A stretch of DNA of 64,000 bases from Paraburkholderia monticola. GTDB taxonomy: Bacteria > Pseudomonadota > Gammaproteobacteria > Burkholderiales > Burkholderiaceae. The DNA is taken from contig NZ_LRBG01000022.1 in the NCBI RefSeq assembly GCF_001580545.1, positions 1 to 64,000 on the forward strand. The letters are read 5' to 3'. Position numbers and translations under genes: made by a program. This document shows positions 1 through 8,746 of the stretch, one piece after another. How positions within the stretch are numbered: position 1 is the first letter of the stretch; each line of letters starts with the position of its first letter. Below the pieces are notes generated by a model, which worked only from the letters and a program-made list of their open reading frames with translations, did not search any database and had not been told where the DNA came from.

Positions 1-10
1 GACCTCGGCG

Positions 11-967
11 ATGATCGCGTCGATCGCGGGCGAAGGGCAGCTCACGCGCTCCGCGCCGTTCGGTCACGCGCTGGTCGAACTGGCGCGCGCGAAGTCGAGC
101 GTGATCGGCATGACGGCCGACCTCGGCAAGTACACCGACCTGCATATCTTCGCGAAGGAGTTTCCGGAGCGCTACTACCAGATGGGCATGGCCGAGCAGT
201 TGCTGATGGGCGCGGCCTCGGGCTTCGCGCACGAAGGCGCGCAGCCGTTCGTCACGACGTATGCGGTGTTCGGCACGCGGCGTGCCTATGACTTCGTGCA
301 TCAGACGATCGCCGAAGACAATCTCGACGTGAAGATCGTCTGTGCGTTGCCGGGCCTCACGACCGGCTACGGTCCGAGCCACCAGGCCGCGGAAGACCTG
401 GCGCTGATGCGCGCGATGCCGAACATGACGGTGATCGATCCGTGCGATGCGCTCGATATCGAGCAGATGGTGCCGGCCATCTCAGCCCACAAGGGGCCGG
501 TCTATGCGCGCCTGTTGCGCGGCAACGTGCCCGCCGTGCTCGACGAATACGACTACCGCTTCGAACTGGGCAAGGCGAAGCTGCTGCGCGACGGCAACGA
601 CGTGCTGCTGATCTCGTCGGGGATCATGACGATGCGCTCGCTCGAAGTCGCGAAAGCGCTGGTGGCAGACAAGGTCGACGTGGGCGTGCTGCACGTGCCG
701 ACCATCAAGCCGCTCGATACGGCCACGATCCTGCGCGAAGCGAAGCGTTCGGGCCGCATGGTGATCGTCGCGGAGAACCACACGGTGATCGGCGGGCTCG
801 GCGAAGCGGTGGCGCGCACGCTGCTCACGGCCGGCGTCACCCCGCCGTTCCGCCAGATCGCGCTACCCGACGCGTTCCTCGACGCCGGCGCGCTGCCCAC
901 GCTGCACGATCGCTACGGCATCTCGACCGAAGCGATGAGCGACACCATCAAGGGCTGGCTCGGATAA
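11..967 (+). CDS. Transketolase C-terminal (pyrimidine-binding) subunit of a split transketolase
   Basis: This is the thiamine-diphosphate pyrimidine domain followed by the transketolase C-terminal domain (318 aa). The catalytic-type glutamate is in the GMAEQ motif near residue 60, and the C-terminal domain contains AENHTVIGGLGEAV. Split transketolases need an N-terminal ThDP/Mg subunit, which should lie just upstream, outside the window. The reading frame is open to the window edge and no ribosome site is visible before the ATG at 11, so the true start may be further left. It leads an operon with an SDR, a TRAP transporter and a second, full-length transketolase. The donor and acceptor sugars cannot be read from sequence; apulose-phosphate and sulfo-sugar pathways also use split transketolases. 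Confidence 0.85.
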   Translation: MIASIAGEGQLTRSAPFGHALVELARAKSSVIGMTADLGKYTDLHIFAKEFPERYYQMGMAEQLLMGAASGFAHEGAQPFVTTYAVFGTRRAYDFVHQTIAEDNLDVKIVCALPGLTTGYGPSHQAAEDLALMRAMPNMTVIDPCDALDIEQMVPAISAHKGPVYARLLRGNVPAVLDEYDYRFELGKAKLLRDGNDVLLISSGIMTMRSLEVAKALVADKVDVGVLHVPTIKPLDTATILREAKRSGRMVIVAENHTVIGGLGEAVARTLLTAGVTPPFRQIALPDAFLDAGALPTLHDRYGISTEAMSDTIKGWLG

Positions 968-1029
968 CCACGCCGGCCTTGAACCCGCACAACCGCAGTC
1001 CAATTCCTATCACGAAGGAGAGCAGCATC

Positions 1030-1794
1030 ATGTCTGAATCGCGTCTTCTCGACGGCAAGGTCGCCGTTATTTCCGGTGCCGCCTCGCCGCGAGGCATCGG
1101 CATGGCCACGGCGCGGATGTTCGCGAAGCACGGTGCGAAGATCGCCATTCTCGATCTCGACCTGTCGGCGGCGCGCGATGCGGCCGCCTCGATCGGCCCG
1201 GAGCACCGCGGCTACGCCTGCAACGTCACCGACCGCGAGGCGTGCGAGAGCGCCGCCACCCAGGTCGTGGCCGACTTCGGCGCCATCGACGTGCTGATCA
1301 ATAACGCCGGCATCACGCAAGCGGCGAAGTTCCTCGATATCGATGCCGCCGGCTGGGACCGCATTCTCGACGTGAACCTGCGCGGCGTGCTGTATCTGTC
1401 GCAGGCCGTCGTGCCGCACATGAAGAAGCAGAAGAGCGGCTCGATCGGCTGCATGTCGTCGGTATCGGCGCAGCGCGGCGGCGGCATTCTGGGCGGCCCG
1501 CATTATTCGGCCGCGAAGGCCGGCGTGCTGGGTCTCGCCAAAGCGATGGCGCGCGAACTCGGCCCCGACGGCATTCGCGTGAACTGCGTGACGCCCGGCC
1601 TGATCCAGACCGACATCAACGCGGGCAAGATCCCCGACGACAAACGCGGCGAGATTCTCGCGGGCATTCCGCTGAACCGCTTGGGCGTGCCCGACGATGT
1701 CGCCGGCGCGTTCCTGTTTCTCGCCGCGCCGATCTCGTCGTACATCACCGGCGCCGTCATCGACGTCAACGGCGGCATGCTGATTCACGGCTAA
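1030..1794 (+). CDS. Short-chain dehydrogenase/reductase (SDR)
   Basis: This is a classical SDR of 254 aa. It has an N-terminal Rossmann glycine motif (GAASPRGIG, near residues 15-23), an NNAG strand motif, a catalytic Ser in SSVSAQ, a YSAAK Tyr/Lys pair, and a C-terminal TGAVIDVNGG cap. The acidic residue after the second strand (ILDLD) favours NAD over NADP. The ATG at 1030 is chosen because AAGGAG lies at 1015-1020; the longer frame opening at 442 overlaps the transketolase gene. It probably oxidises or reduces a hydroxyl on the substrate imported by the TRAP system behind it. The substrate is unknown. Confidence 0.9.
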   Translation: MSESRLLDGKVAVISGAASPRGIGMATARMFAKHGAKIAILDLDLSAARDAAASIGPEHRGYACNVTDREACESAATQVVADFGAIDVLINNAGITQAAKFLDIDAAGWDRILDVNLRGVLYLSQAVVPHMKKQKSGSIGCMSSVSAQRGGGILGGPHYSAAKAGVLGLAKAMARELGPDGIRVNCVTPGLIQTDINAGKIPDDKRGEILAGIPLNRLGVPDDVAGAFLFLAAPISSYITGAVIDVNGGMLIHG

Positions 1795-1814
1795 AGCCGG
1801 CTCAGCGATGCGCG

Positions 1815-1844
1815 GCGCGCGGCGGCCTCCGGCCCGCCGCGCGC
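1815..1844 (+). other. GC-rich intercistronic hairpin
   Basis: An 11-bp perfect inverted repeat (GCGCGCGGCGG / CCGCCGCGCGC) has an 8-base loop and no following T-run. It sits between the SDR stop and the TRAP binding-protein gene. It is more likely an mRNA-stabilising or partially attenuating structure than a full terminator. Confidence 0.5.
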
Positions 1845-1944
1845 GTCAAGGCAGTCGCCGGGTACAGGCAAACGCGCCATAGAGCGTGCTGTGCAAAACG
1901 ACATACAACGCGAAATCCGCGTATCCATCTTGGAGGAGCACACC

Positions 1945-2988
1945 ATGAGCCATCGTTCGACCATCGGCCGGGGCATCGACCGGCGCACCTTTCTGAAAGC
2001 GGGCGCCAGCGTCGCCGCCGCGGCGCCGCTGTGGGGTTTGCCGATCCGCCGCGCGTCGGCCGCCGACTTCTCGTACAAGCTCGCGACCGGCCAGGACCCG
2101 ACCCATCCCGTCAACGTGCGCGCACAGCAGGCCTGCGACAAGATTCGCGCGGCCACCGGCGGCAAGCTCGACATCAAGGTCTTTCCGTCGAATCAGCTCG
2201 GCTCGGATACCGACCTGCTCTCGCAGGTGCGCAGCGGCGGTGTGGAGTTCTTCAACCAGGCCTCGTCGATTCTCGCGACGCTCGCGCCGGCCGCGGGCAT
2301 CGTCAACACGGGCTTCGCGTTCCCCGACTACGACACGGTCTGGAAAGCGATGGACGGCGATCTCGGCGCCTACATCCGCGCGCAGATCGAGAAGACCGGC
2401 ATCGTCAGCGTCTCGCGTGTGTGGGACAACGGCTTTCGCCAGATCAGCTCCTCCACGCGCGTGATCAAGCAGCCCGGCGACCTGAAGGGCTTCAAGATCC
2501 GCGTGCCGCAGGCGCCGATGCTCACCTCGCTGTTCCAGGCGTTCGATGCGGGGCCGTCGCCGATCAACTTCAACGAGTTGTATTCGGCGCTGCAAACGGG
2601 GGTCGTGGAAGGTCAGGAGAATCCGCTGCCCATCATCGCGACGACCAAGCTCTACGAAGTGCAGAAGTCGATCAGCCTCACCTCGCACGTGTGGGACGGC
2701 TACTGGATTCTCGGCAATCGCCGCGCATGGGAGAAGCTGCCCGCCGACATGCGTGCGATCGTGACGCGTGAATTCGAAGCGGCGGGCATGCTGCAGCGCG
2801 CCGACATCGCGAAGCTCAATGGCTCGTTGCGCAACGACCTGAAAGCGAAGGGCGTCAACGTCGTCGAGGTGGACCGTCAGGCGTTTCGCGAGGCGTTGCG
2901 CAAGACCAGCTTCTACAGCGACTGGAAGGGCAAGTATGGCGAGCCGGGCTGGAGCCTGCTCGAAAAGTACGCCGGAAAGCTGGTGTGA
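1945..2988 (+). CDS. TRAP transporter solute-binding protein (DctP family), Tat-exported
   Basis: This is the periplasmic substrate-receptor subunit of a TRAP carboxylate transporter (347 aa). The N-terminus carries a twin-arginine signal (DRRTFLKAG, RR at residues 13-14), then an Ala-rich stretch and an RRASA cleavage region. The mature part has family features: an FPSNQLGSD segment, GFKIRVP (the Arg that usually pairs with the ligand carboxylate) and VVEGQENP. The start at 1945 follows GGAGGA at 1932-1937. The permease gene overlaps its stop codon. DctP proteins typically bind sugar acids, dicarboxylates or related acids, so the imported compound is probably an organic acid. Confidence 0.93.
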   Translation: MSHRSTIGRGIDRRTFLKAGASVAAAAPLWGLPIRRASAADFSYKLATGQDPTHPVNVRAQQACDKIRAATGGKLDIKVFPSNQLGSDTDLLSQVRSGGVEFFNQASSILATLAPAAGIVNTGFAFPDYDTVWKAMDGDLGAYIRAQIEKTGIVSVSRVWDNGFRQISSSTRVIKQPGDLKGFKIRVPQAPMLTSLFQAFDAGPSPINFNELYSALQTGVVEGQENPLPIIATTKLYEVQKSISLTSHVWDGYWILGNRRAWEKLPADMRAIVTREFEAAGMLQRADIAKLNGSLRNDLKAKGVNVVEVDRQAFREALRKTSFYSDWKGKYGEPGWSLLEKYAGKLV

Positions 2989-4853
2989 ACATCATGCACA
3001 CCACCACTCTGACTCCTCCGTCACCGCGCCGCCTCGTTGTCGCGATCGACAACGCGCTCGCGCGCTGCGTCGAAATTCCCGCCGCGCTGCTGGTCGTCGC
3101 CGAAATCCTCGTGCTGCTGGCGGGTGTCACGAGCCGCTACCTGCTGCATCGGCCGCTCGTCTGGAGCGATGAGCTGGCCTCGATGCTGTTCGTCTGGCTC
3201 GCGATGCTCGGCGCCGTGATCGCGTTGCGGCGCGGCGAGCACATGCGCATGACCGCGCTGGTGGGCAAGGCCTCGCCGCAGACGCAAGCATTCCTCGAGC
3301 TCGTGGCGATCGCCGCGCCGCTCGCGTTCCTGTTGCTGATCGTCGGGCCCGCTATCGACTTCGCGCAGGATCAGGGCATCATCACGACGCCGGCGCTCGG
3401 CATCTCGGACACCTGGCGTGCCGCGGCGCTGCCGGTCGGCAGCGCGCTGATGCTCGCGGTCGCCTGCCTGCGTCTGATGCGCACCGCGAACTGGACGATG
3501 CTGATCGCGGCGCTCGCGTTGGTGGCCGCAATCGCGGGAGGTTTCGCGGCGCTCAGTCCGCTGCTGCAGAATCTCGGCAACGCGAACCTGCTGATTTTCT
3601 TCGTCGGGCTCGTCGCGCTGTGCGTGCTCTGTGGCGTGCCGATCGCCTTTTCGTTCGGGCTCGCGACGTTCGGCTATCTCGCGCTCACGACGAGCACGCC
3701 GCTCAGCGTGGTGGTCGGCCGCATGGACGAGGGCATGTCGCATCTGATCCTGTTGTCGGTGCCGCTGTTCGTGTTCCTCGGCCAGCTGATCGAGATGACC
3801 GGCATGGCGAACGCGATGATCTCGTTTCTCGCGAGTCTGCTCGGCCATGTGCGCGGCGGCCTGTCGTATGTACTGGTGGGCGCGATGTATCTGGTGTCCG
3901 GCATCTCCGGCTCGAAGGCCGCCGACATGGCCGCGATCGCGCCGGTGCTGTTCCCCGAGATGAAGGCGCGCGGCGCGAAACCCGGCGACCTCGTCGCGCT
4001 GCTCGCCGCCACCGGCGCGCAGACCGAGACGATTCCGCCGAGCCTCGTGCTGATCACGCTCGGCTCGGTGACGGGCGTGTCGATCTCCGCGCTGTTCACG
4101 GGCGGCATGCTGCCCGCCATCGTGCTGGCGATCACGTTGTGCTCCGTCGTCTGGTGGCGCTATCGCGGCGACGACCTGTCGGGCGTGCGTCGCGCGACGC
4201 GCCGCCAAATCGTCCGCAAGCTGGTGGTCGCGGTGCCGGCGCTCGCGCTGCCGTTCGTGATTCGCGCGGCGGTCGTCAAAGGCGTCGCGACGGCGACCGA
4301 GGTGTCGACGATCGGCATCGTCTATTCAGTGTTCGCGGGCCTCGTGATCTACCGGCGTTTCGAATGGGCCCGGCTCAAGCCGATGCTGATCGACACGGCT
4401 TCGCTGTCCGGCGCGATCCTGCTCATCATCGGTGCCGCGACGGGCATGGCATGGGCGCTCACGCAGTCGGGCTTCTCGAGCCAGCTCGCGCAGACGATGG
4501 CGGGCTTGCCCGGCGGCGCCGTGACGTTCTTCGCCGCGTCGATCGTGGTGTTCCTCGTGCTCGGCAGCGTGCTCGAAGGCATTCCCGCGATCGTCCTGTT
4601 CGGCCCGCTGATGTTTCCGATCGCGCGGCAACTCGGGATCAACGAGGTGCACTATGCGATGGTCGTGATCCTGGCGATGGGCGTGGGGCTGTTCGCGCCG
4701 CCGTTCGGCGTCGGTTATTACTCGGCATGCGCCGTGAGCCGCATCCATCCCGATGAAGGCATGAAGCCGATCGTCGGCTATCTCGCCGCGCTCGTGGTCG
4801 GCTTGATCATCGTGGCCGCCGTGCCCTGGATTTCCACCGGTTTCCTGCATTGA
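2985..4853 (+). CDS. TRAP transporter fused permease (DctQ-DctM)
   Basis: This integral membrane protein (622 aa) fuses the small DctQ subunit (about residues 15-170, with the WSDELA signature) to the large DctM subunit (about 195-615). DctM-type motifs include PLFVFLGQLIE, SGISGSKAADMAAI, TETIPPSLVLI and GVGLFAPPFGVGYY. DctM carries the Na+-coupled transport path and DctQ packs against it. The GTG at 2985 overlaps the binding-protein stop (GTGTGA) and lies 5 bases after GGAAAG, which suggests translational coupling; an ATG at 2994 is the alternative start. A hairpin follows the stop codon. Confidence 0.93.
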   Translation: MNIMHTTTLTPPSPRRLVVAIDNALARCVEIPAALLVVAEILVLLAGVTSRYLLHRPLVWSDELASMLFVWLAMLGAVIALRRGEHMRMTALVGKASPQTQAFLELVAIAAPLAFLLLIVGPAIDFAQDQGIITTPALGISDTWRAAALPVGSALMLAVACLRLMRTANWTMLIAALALVAAIAGGFAALSPLLQNLGNANLLIFFVGLVALCVLCGVPIAFSFGLATFGYLALTTSTPLSVVVGRMDEGMSHLILLSVPLFVFLGQLIEMTGMANAMISFLASLLGHVRGGLSYVLVGAMYLVSGISGSKAADMAAIAPVLFPEMKARGAKPGDLVALLAATGAQTETIPPSLVLITLGSVTGVSISALFTGGMLPAIVLAITLCSVVWWRYRGDDLSGVRRATRRQIVRKLVVAVPALALPFVIRAAVVKGVATATEVSTIGIVYSVFAGLVIYRRFEWARLKPMLIDTASLSGAILLIIGAATGMAWALTQSGFSSQLAQTMAGLPGGAVTFFAASIVVFLVLGSVLEGIPAIVLFGPLMFPIARQLGINEVHYAMVVILAMGVGLFAPPFGVGYYSACAVSRIHPDEGMKPIVGYLAALVVGLIIVAAVPWISTGFLH

Positions 4854-4858
4854 CGTCA

Positions 4859-4886
4859 GCGCCGCGGCGTTTCACAGCCGCGGCGC
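4859..4886 (+). other. GC-rich intercistronic hairpin
   Basis: A perfect 10-bp inverted repeat (GCGCCGCGGC / GCCGCGGCGC) has the 8-base loop GTTTCACA. It begins five bases after the TRAP permease stop and has no T-run. With the hairpin at 1815-1844 it brackets the two transporter genes on the transcript. Confidence 0.5.
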
Positions 4887-4942
4887 ATTCCCGATTCACT
4901 CAAACCATCGCCGCCTGCAGGCCGTCGCGGCAAGGAGAAGTC

Positions 4943-6931
4943 ATGTCTGAACTCATGCCGTTGCACGAAACACGGCCGCTCGCCAACGCGATCCGCTTTC
5001 TTGCGATCGATGCCATCGTGCGCGCCGGCGAGGGTCATCAAGGTGTGCCGCTCGGCATGGCGGAAATCGCAACCGCGCTGTTCACGCAACATCTGAAGTT
5101 CAATCCCGCCGATCCGCAATGGCCCGACCGCGACCGCTTCGTGCTCTCAAATGGGCACGGTTCGATGCTGCTCTATGCGCTGTTGCACCTGACGGGTTAT
5201 CCGCACTTCGGCATCGAGGAACTGCGGTCGTTCCGTCAGATGGGCTCGCGTTGCGAAGGCCACCCCGAATTCGATACCGCGGCGGGCATCGAAGTGACGA
5301 CCGGGCCGCTCGGCCAGGGCATCGCGAACGCGTTGGGCATGGCCGTCGCGGAGGCGTATCTGAACGCGAAATTCGGCGACGGCATCGTCAACCACCACAC
5401 CTACGCGTTCGTCGGCGACGGCTGTCTGCAGGAAGGGGTCGGCCAGGAGATGATCGCGCTGGCGGGTCACCTGCAACTCGGCAAGCTGATTCTCTGCTGG
5501 GACGACAACCGCATCACCGACGACGGCAGCACCACGCTCTCGATCAGCGAAGACGTGAGCGCGCGCTTTCGGGTCGCCGGATGGCACGTGATCGAAGCCG
5601 ATGGACACGATCTCGATGCGCTCGCGGCCGCGCTCGCCGAAGCGAACCGCGACCCGCGCCCATCGATGATCGCGTGCCGCACCGTGATCGCGCGCGGCAT
5701 TGCGCGTCTGCAAGGGCAGCGCGGCGGACACAGCGGCAAGCTGTTCGAAGCCGATGCCGACGCGGCGCGCAACGAACTCGGATGGCCGCATGCGCCGTTC
5801 GAGATTCCGCCTGACGTGCTCGACGCCTGGCGCGGTGCGGGACACCGCAGCGATGCGGAATATCTGGCGTGGCGTGAGCGGCTCGCGGCCTTGCCCGCCG
5901 ATGCGCGCGCGGAATTCGAGCGGATTCAGGCGGGCCGCTTGCCCGACGGCTGGCAACGCGTACTCGAAGACTACAAGCGGCAAAGCATCGAACGCGGCGA
6001 GGCCCAGGCGGGCATCATGATCTCCGCCGAAATCAACGACCGGCTCGCGCAACTGCCCGAGCGCATGGTCGCCTGCGCGGACCTCGAAGCGCCGACGAGC
6101 CACAAGCGCAGCCTGCATGCGTTCACCGCGCAGGAGCGCAGCGGCGCCTACGTGCACTGCGGCGTGCGCGAGCACCTGATGGGCTCGATGGCGAACGGCA
6201 TGGCCGCCCATGGCGGCGTGATACCGCTGGCCGTCACCTACCTCGCGTTTGCGGACTACGAACGCCCGGCCATGCGCATGGCCGCGCTGATGGGGCTGCC
6301 CGTGAAGTTCGTGTTCAGCCACGATTCGATCGGCGTCGGCAGGAATGGGCCGACGCATCAACCGGTCGAGATTCTCGCGTCGTTGCGCGCGATGCCGAAC
6401 ATGCGGGTGTTCCGTCCCGCCGATGCCGTCGAGGCCGCCGAATGCTGGGCGCTCGCCTACGAGCACCAGAGCGGCCCGAGCACGATGGTGTTCGCGCGCC
6501 AGAACCTGCCGCTCGTGCGCACGAGTCACGGCGCGGAGAATCGGTGCGCGCGCGGCGGCTATGTGCTCGCGGCGGCCGAGGGCGGCCAGCGCCTCGTGAC
6601 GCTGCTGGCCACCGGCTCGGAGGTCGCGCTCGCGCTGGAGGCGCGCGAACGCCTGCAGCGCAAAGGCATCCCGACGGCCGTCGTGTCACTGCCGTGCTGG
6701 GAGCTGTTCGACGCACAGGACCGCGCGTATCGTGACGAGGTGCTCGGCTTGAACACGGTGCGCGTCGGCGTCGAGGCGGCCGTGCGTTTCGGCTGGGACC
6801 GCTACCTCGGCGAGCGCGGCGGCTTCGTCGGCATGGCCGGGTTCGGTGCTTCGGGGCCCGCCGAGGTGCTGTACGAACACTTTGGCATCACGCCCGGGCA
6901 CATCGTCGCTGAAGCGCAGCGCCATCTTTAA
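4943..6931 (+). CDS. Full-length transketolase paralogue with altered acceptor site
   Basis: This 662-aa ThDP enzyme has all three transketolase domains. Visible cofactor motifs are GHGS (71-74), TTGPLGQG (119-126), GDG...N (158-189) and the catalytic Glu in GVREH (E410). Several normally invariant positions differ. The N-terminal GHPGAPMG motif reads GHQGVPLG. The phosphate-binding R-K-A-S segment reads IMISAE near 358. GEDGPTHQ reads GRNGPTHQ, placing Asn468 where classical enzymes have the Asp that senses the acceptor's 2-hydroxyl. It therefore probably uses an unusual, perhaps unphosphorylated, acceptor. The ATG at 4943 follows AAGGAG. It is not the housekeeping tkt. Confidence 0.88.
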   Translation: MSELMPLHETRPLANAIRFLAIDAIVRAGEGHQGVPLGMAEIATALFTQHLKFNPADPQWPDRDRFVLSNGHGSMLLYALLHLTGYPHFGIEELRSFRQMGSRCEGHPEFDTAAGIEVTTGPLGQGIANALGMAVAEAYLNAKFGDGIVNHHTYAFVGDGCLQEGVGQEMIALAGHLQLGKLILCWDDNRITDDGSTTLSISEDVSARFRVAGWHVIEADGHDLDALAAALAEANRDPRPSMIACRTVIARGIARLQGQRGGHSGKLFEADADAARNELGWPHAPFEIPPDVLDAWRGAGHRSDAEYLAWRERLAALPADARAEFERIQAGRLPDGWQRVLEDYKRQSIERGEAQAGIMISAEINDRLAQLPERMVACADLEAPTSHKRSLHAFTAQERSGAYVHCGVREHLMGSMANGMAAHGGVIPLAVTYLAFADYERPAMRMAALMGLPVKFVFSHDSIGVGRNGPTHQPVEILASLRAMPNMRVFRPADAVEAAECWALAYEHQSGPSTMVFARQNLPLVRTSHGAENRCARGGYVLAAAEGGQRLVTLLATGSEVALALEARERLQRKGIPTAVVSLPCWELFDAQDRAYRDEVLGLNTVRVGVEAAVRFGWDRYLGERGGFVGMAGFGASGPAEVLYEHFGITPGHIVAEAQRHL

Positions 6932-6961
6932 GCCTTTTCAACACGCTCAACAGGAATCAGC

Positions 6962-7918
6962 ATGGAGAAGATCGTATTTCTCGACCGCGCGACGCTCGCG
7001 CCGCAGATCCGTCTGTCGCGCCCGGCGTTCGAACATGAATTCGTCGAGTTCGAGCAGACCGCGCCCGACCAGGTCGTGGCGCGCCTCGCCGGTGCCACCA
7101 TCGCGATCACCAACAAGGTGCCGCTGACGGCCGAGGTACTCGCGCAATTACCGTCATTGAAGCTGATTGCGGTGGCCGCGACGGGCACCGATTGCGTCGA
7201 CAAGGCCGCCTGCGAAAGGCAGGGCGTTCGCGTGTCGAATATCCGGGGCTATGCGGTGAACACGGTGCCCGAACATACCTTCGCGTTGATGCTCGCGTTA
7301 CGGCGCAACCTGATCGCTTATCGCGACGACGTGCTCAATGGCGAGTGGCAGAAGTCCGGCCAGTTCTGCTTTTTCAACCACGCGATCCACGATCTCGGCG
7401 GCATGACGCTGGGGATCATCGGCGAAGGGGTGCTGGGGCAGCGCGTGGCCGAAATCGCGAAAGTCTTCGGCATGCGGCCGCTATTCGCCGCGCACAAGGG
7501 CCGCGAAGGACTCGGGCCGCTCTACACGCCGTGGGACGAGGTGCTGGCGACGAGCGACATCATCACGATCCATAGCCCGTTGACCGCGCAGACACGCGGC
7601 ATGCTCGCCATGCCTGAATTTCGCGCGATGCAGCGCAAGCCGCTCATCATCAATACGGCGAGAGGAGGGCTCGTCGATGAGGAAGCGCTGGTGCGCGCGC
7701 TCGACGAAGGGCTGATCAGCGGGATAGGCTTCGACGTGCTTTCGGGCGAGCCGCCCGCCGCCGACAATCCGTTGATGCGGATCGCCGCGCGGCCGAACGT
7801 GATCGTCACACCGCACGTGGCGTGGGCGTCCGACGAGGCGCAGCAAAGCCTCGCGGATCAGTTGATGAACAATATCGAACGCTTCGTTCGCGACGACTCC
7901 GCCAACCTGGTGGTGTGA
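6962..7918 (+). CDS. D-2-hydroxyacid dehydrogenase (glycerate/hydroxypyruvate reductase-like)
   Basis: This is an NAD(P)-dependent D-isomer 2-hydroxyacid dehydrogenase (318 aa). It has the nucleotide-binding loop GIIGEGVLGQ, the substrate Arg in NTARGGLVDE (R234), the Glu in SGEPP (E263) and the catalytic His in VTPHVAW (H285). Overall it resembles HprA-type glycerate dehydrogenases. It is the last gene of the TRAP/transketolase cluster and starts 30 bp after the transketolase. It could recycle a hydroxypyruvate- or tartronate-type product of that pathway. Its stop faces iolB 27 bp away on the other strand. Confidence 0.88.
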   Translation: MEKIVFLDRATLAPQIRLSRPAFEHEFVEFEQTAPDQVVARLAGATIAITNKVPLTAEVLAQLPSLKLIAVAATGTDCVDKAACERQGVRVSNIRGYAVNTVPEHTFALMLALRRNLIAYRDDVLNGEWQKSGQFCFFNHAIHDLGGMTLGIIGEGVLGQRVAEIAKVFGMRPLFAAHKGREGLGPLYTPWDEVLATSDIITIHSPLTAQTRGMLAMPEFRAMQRKPLIINTARGGLVDEEALVRALDEGLISGIGFDVLSGEPPAADNPLMRIAARPNVIVTPHVAWASDEAQQSLADQLMNNIERFVRDDSANLVV

Positions 7919-7945
7919 ACGGACGGCAGCCGCGCGGACGAATAG

Positions 7946-8746
7946 TCAAGCATCCTTATTGATGATCCACTCATGCGCCGGATCGTTATGGAAATGCCAG
8001 ACGCGCTGGCTGCCCGCCATCACGTTCAGATAATACGAGTCGTAGCCGTACGGCACGATGACCGGATGATAGCCGCGCGGCACCATCACGACGTCGTGAT
8101 CCTCGACCGCCATCGATTCGTCGATATCGCGTGAGTCGGTGTACACGCGCTGGAACGCGAACCCTTGCGGCGGATCGAGGCGGTGGTAGTAGGTTTCTTC
8201 GAGCGAGCTTTCGTGCGGCACGTTGTCGGTGTCGTGCTTGTGCGGCGGATAGCTCGACGCGTGACCGCCCGGTGTTCTCACCTCGACCACCAGCAGCGAT
8301 TCCGCCGGCTCGGTCTGCGGAAGAATATCGCAGACGTAGCGCGTATTCAGCGACTTGCCGCGCGTCGAGCGTTTCATCGACGCCGGCTCGATCAGTCGCG
8401 CCGGATACTCGCCTTTGGCCGGCGCGCTCGCGACACCGATCTCCGCGTCGCGGCACGCGCGCACCGTCGCGCGTACGTTCGGCGGCAGATACACCGCATA
8501 CGGCGCCGCGTCTTCGAACACGCTGTCGCGCGAACCGAGCGAACTCCACGTCGTGTCCGGCGTTTCGATATCGACCGCGCCGCTCAGCACGACGATGCAC
8601 ACTTCGCGCGCCGGCTCGAACACGTAGACGACTTCGCTCGTGCCGAGCCGGTAAGCGGCGAATCCCACATACCGCCAGCAGGCCGACTGCGGCGTGACGC
8701 GCGCGATCGTCTGGCCTTCGCGCTCGGCCTTCACCAATAAGCTCAT
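7946..8746 (-). CDS. iolB: 5-deoxy-glucuronate isomerase IolB
   Basis: IolB (266 aa, usual length) is a double-stranded beta-helix metal enzyme. It isomerises 5-deoxy-D-glucuronate to 2-deoxy-5-keto-D-gluconate in inositol breakdown. Metal-ligand signatures are visible in the C-terminal half: SYPPHKHDTD, the ETYYHR segment and MVPRGYHPV. It is the last gene of the minus-strand inositol operon, and its ATG overlaps the iolE stop as ATGA. Confidence 0.95.
   Translation of the reverse strand: MSLLVKAEREGQTIARVTPQSACWRYVGFAAYRLGTSEVVYVFEPAREVCIVVLSGAVDIETPDTTWSSLGSRDSVFEDAAPYAVYLPPNVRATVRACRDAEIGVASAPAKGEYPARLIEPASMKRSTRGKSLNTRYVCDILPQTEPAESLLVVEVRTPGGHASSYPPHKHDTDNVPHESSLEETYYHRLDPPQGFAFQRVYTDSRDIDESMAVEDHDVVMVPRGYHPVIVPYGYDSYYLNVMAGSQRVWHFHNDPAHEWIINKDA

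Noticed and set aside
442-1029. N-terminal extension of the SDR into the transketolase gene
   Set aside because: It is shadow coding of the transketolase gene. A good ribosome site and canonical SDR start lie at 1030.
3021-4208. Long antisense frame opposite the TRAP permease (and similar ones opposite transketolase, iolC, valS, uvrD, relA)
   Set aside because: They are Arg/His/Ala-rich, have no recognisable domains, and are typical of the complementary strand of high-G+C genes.
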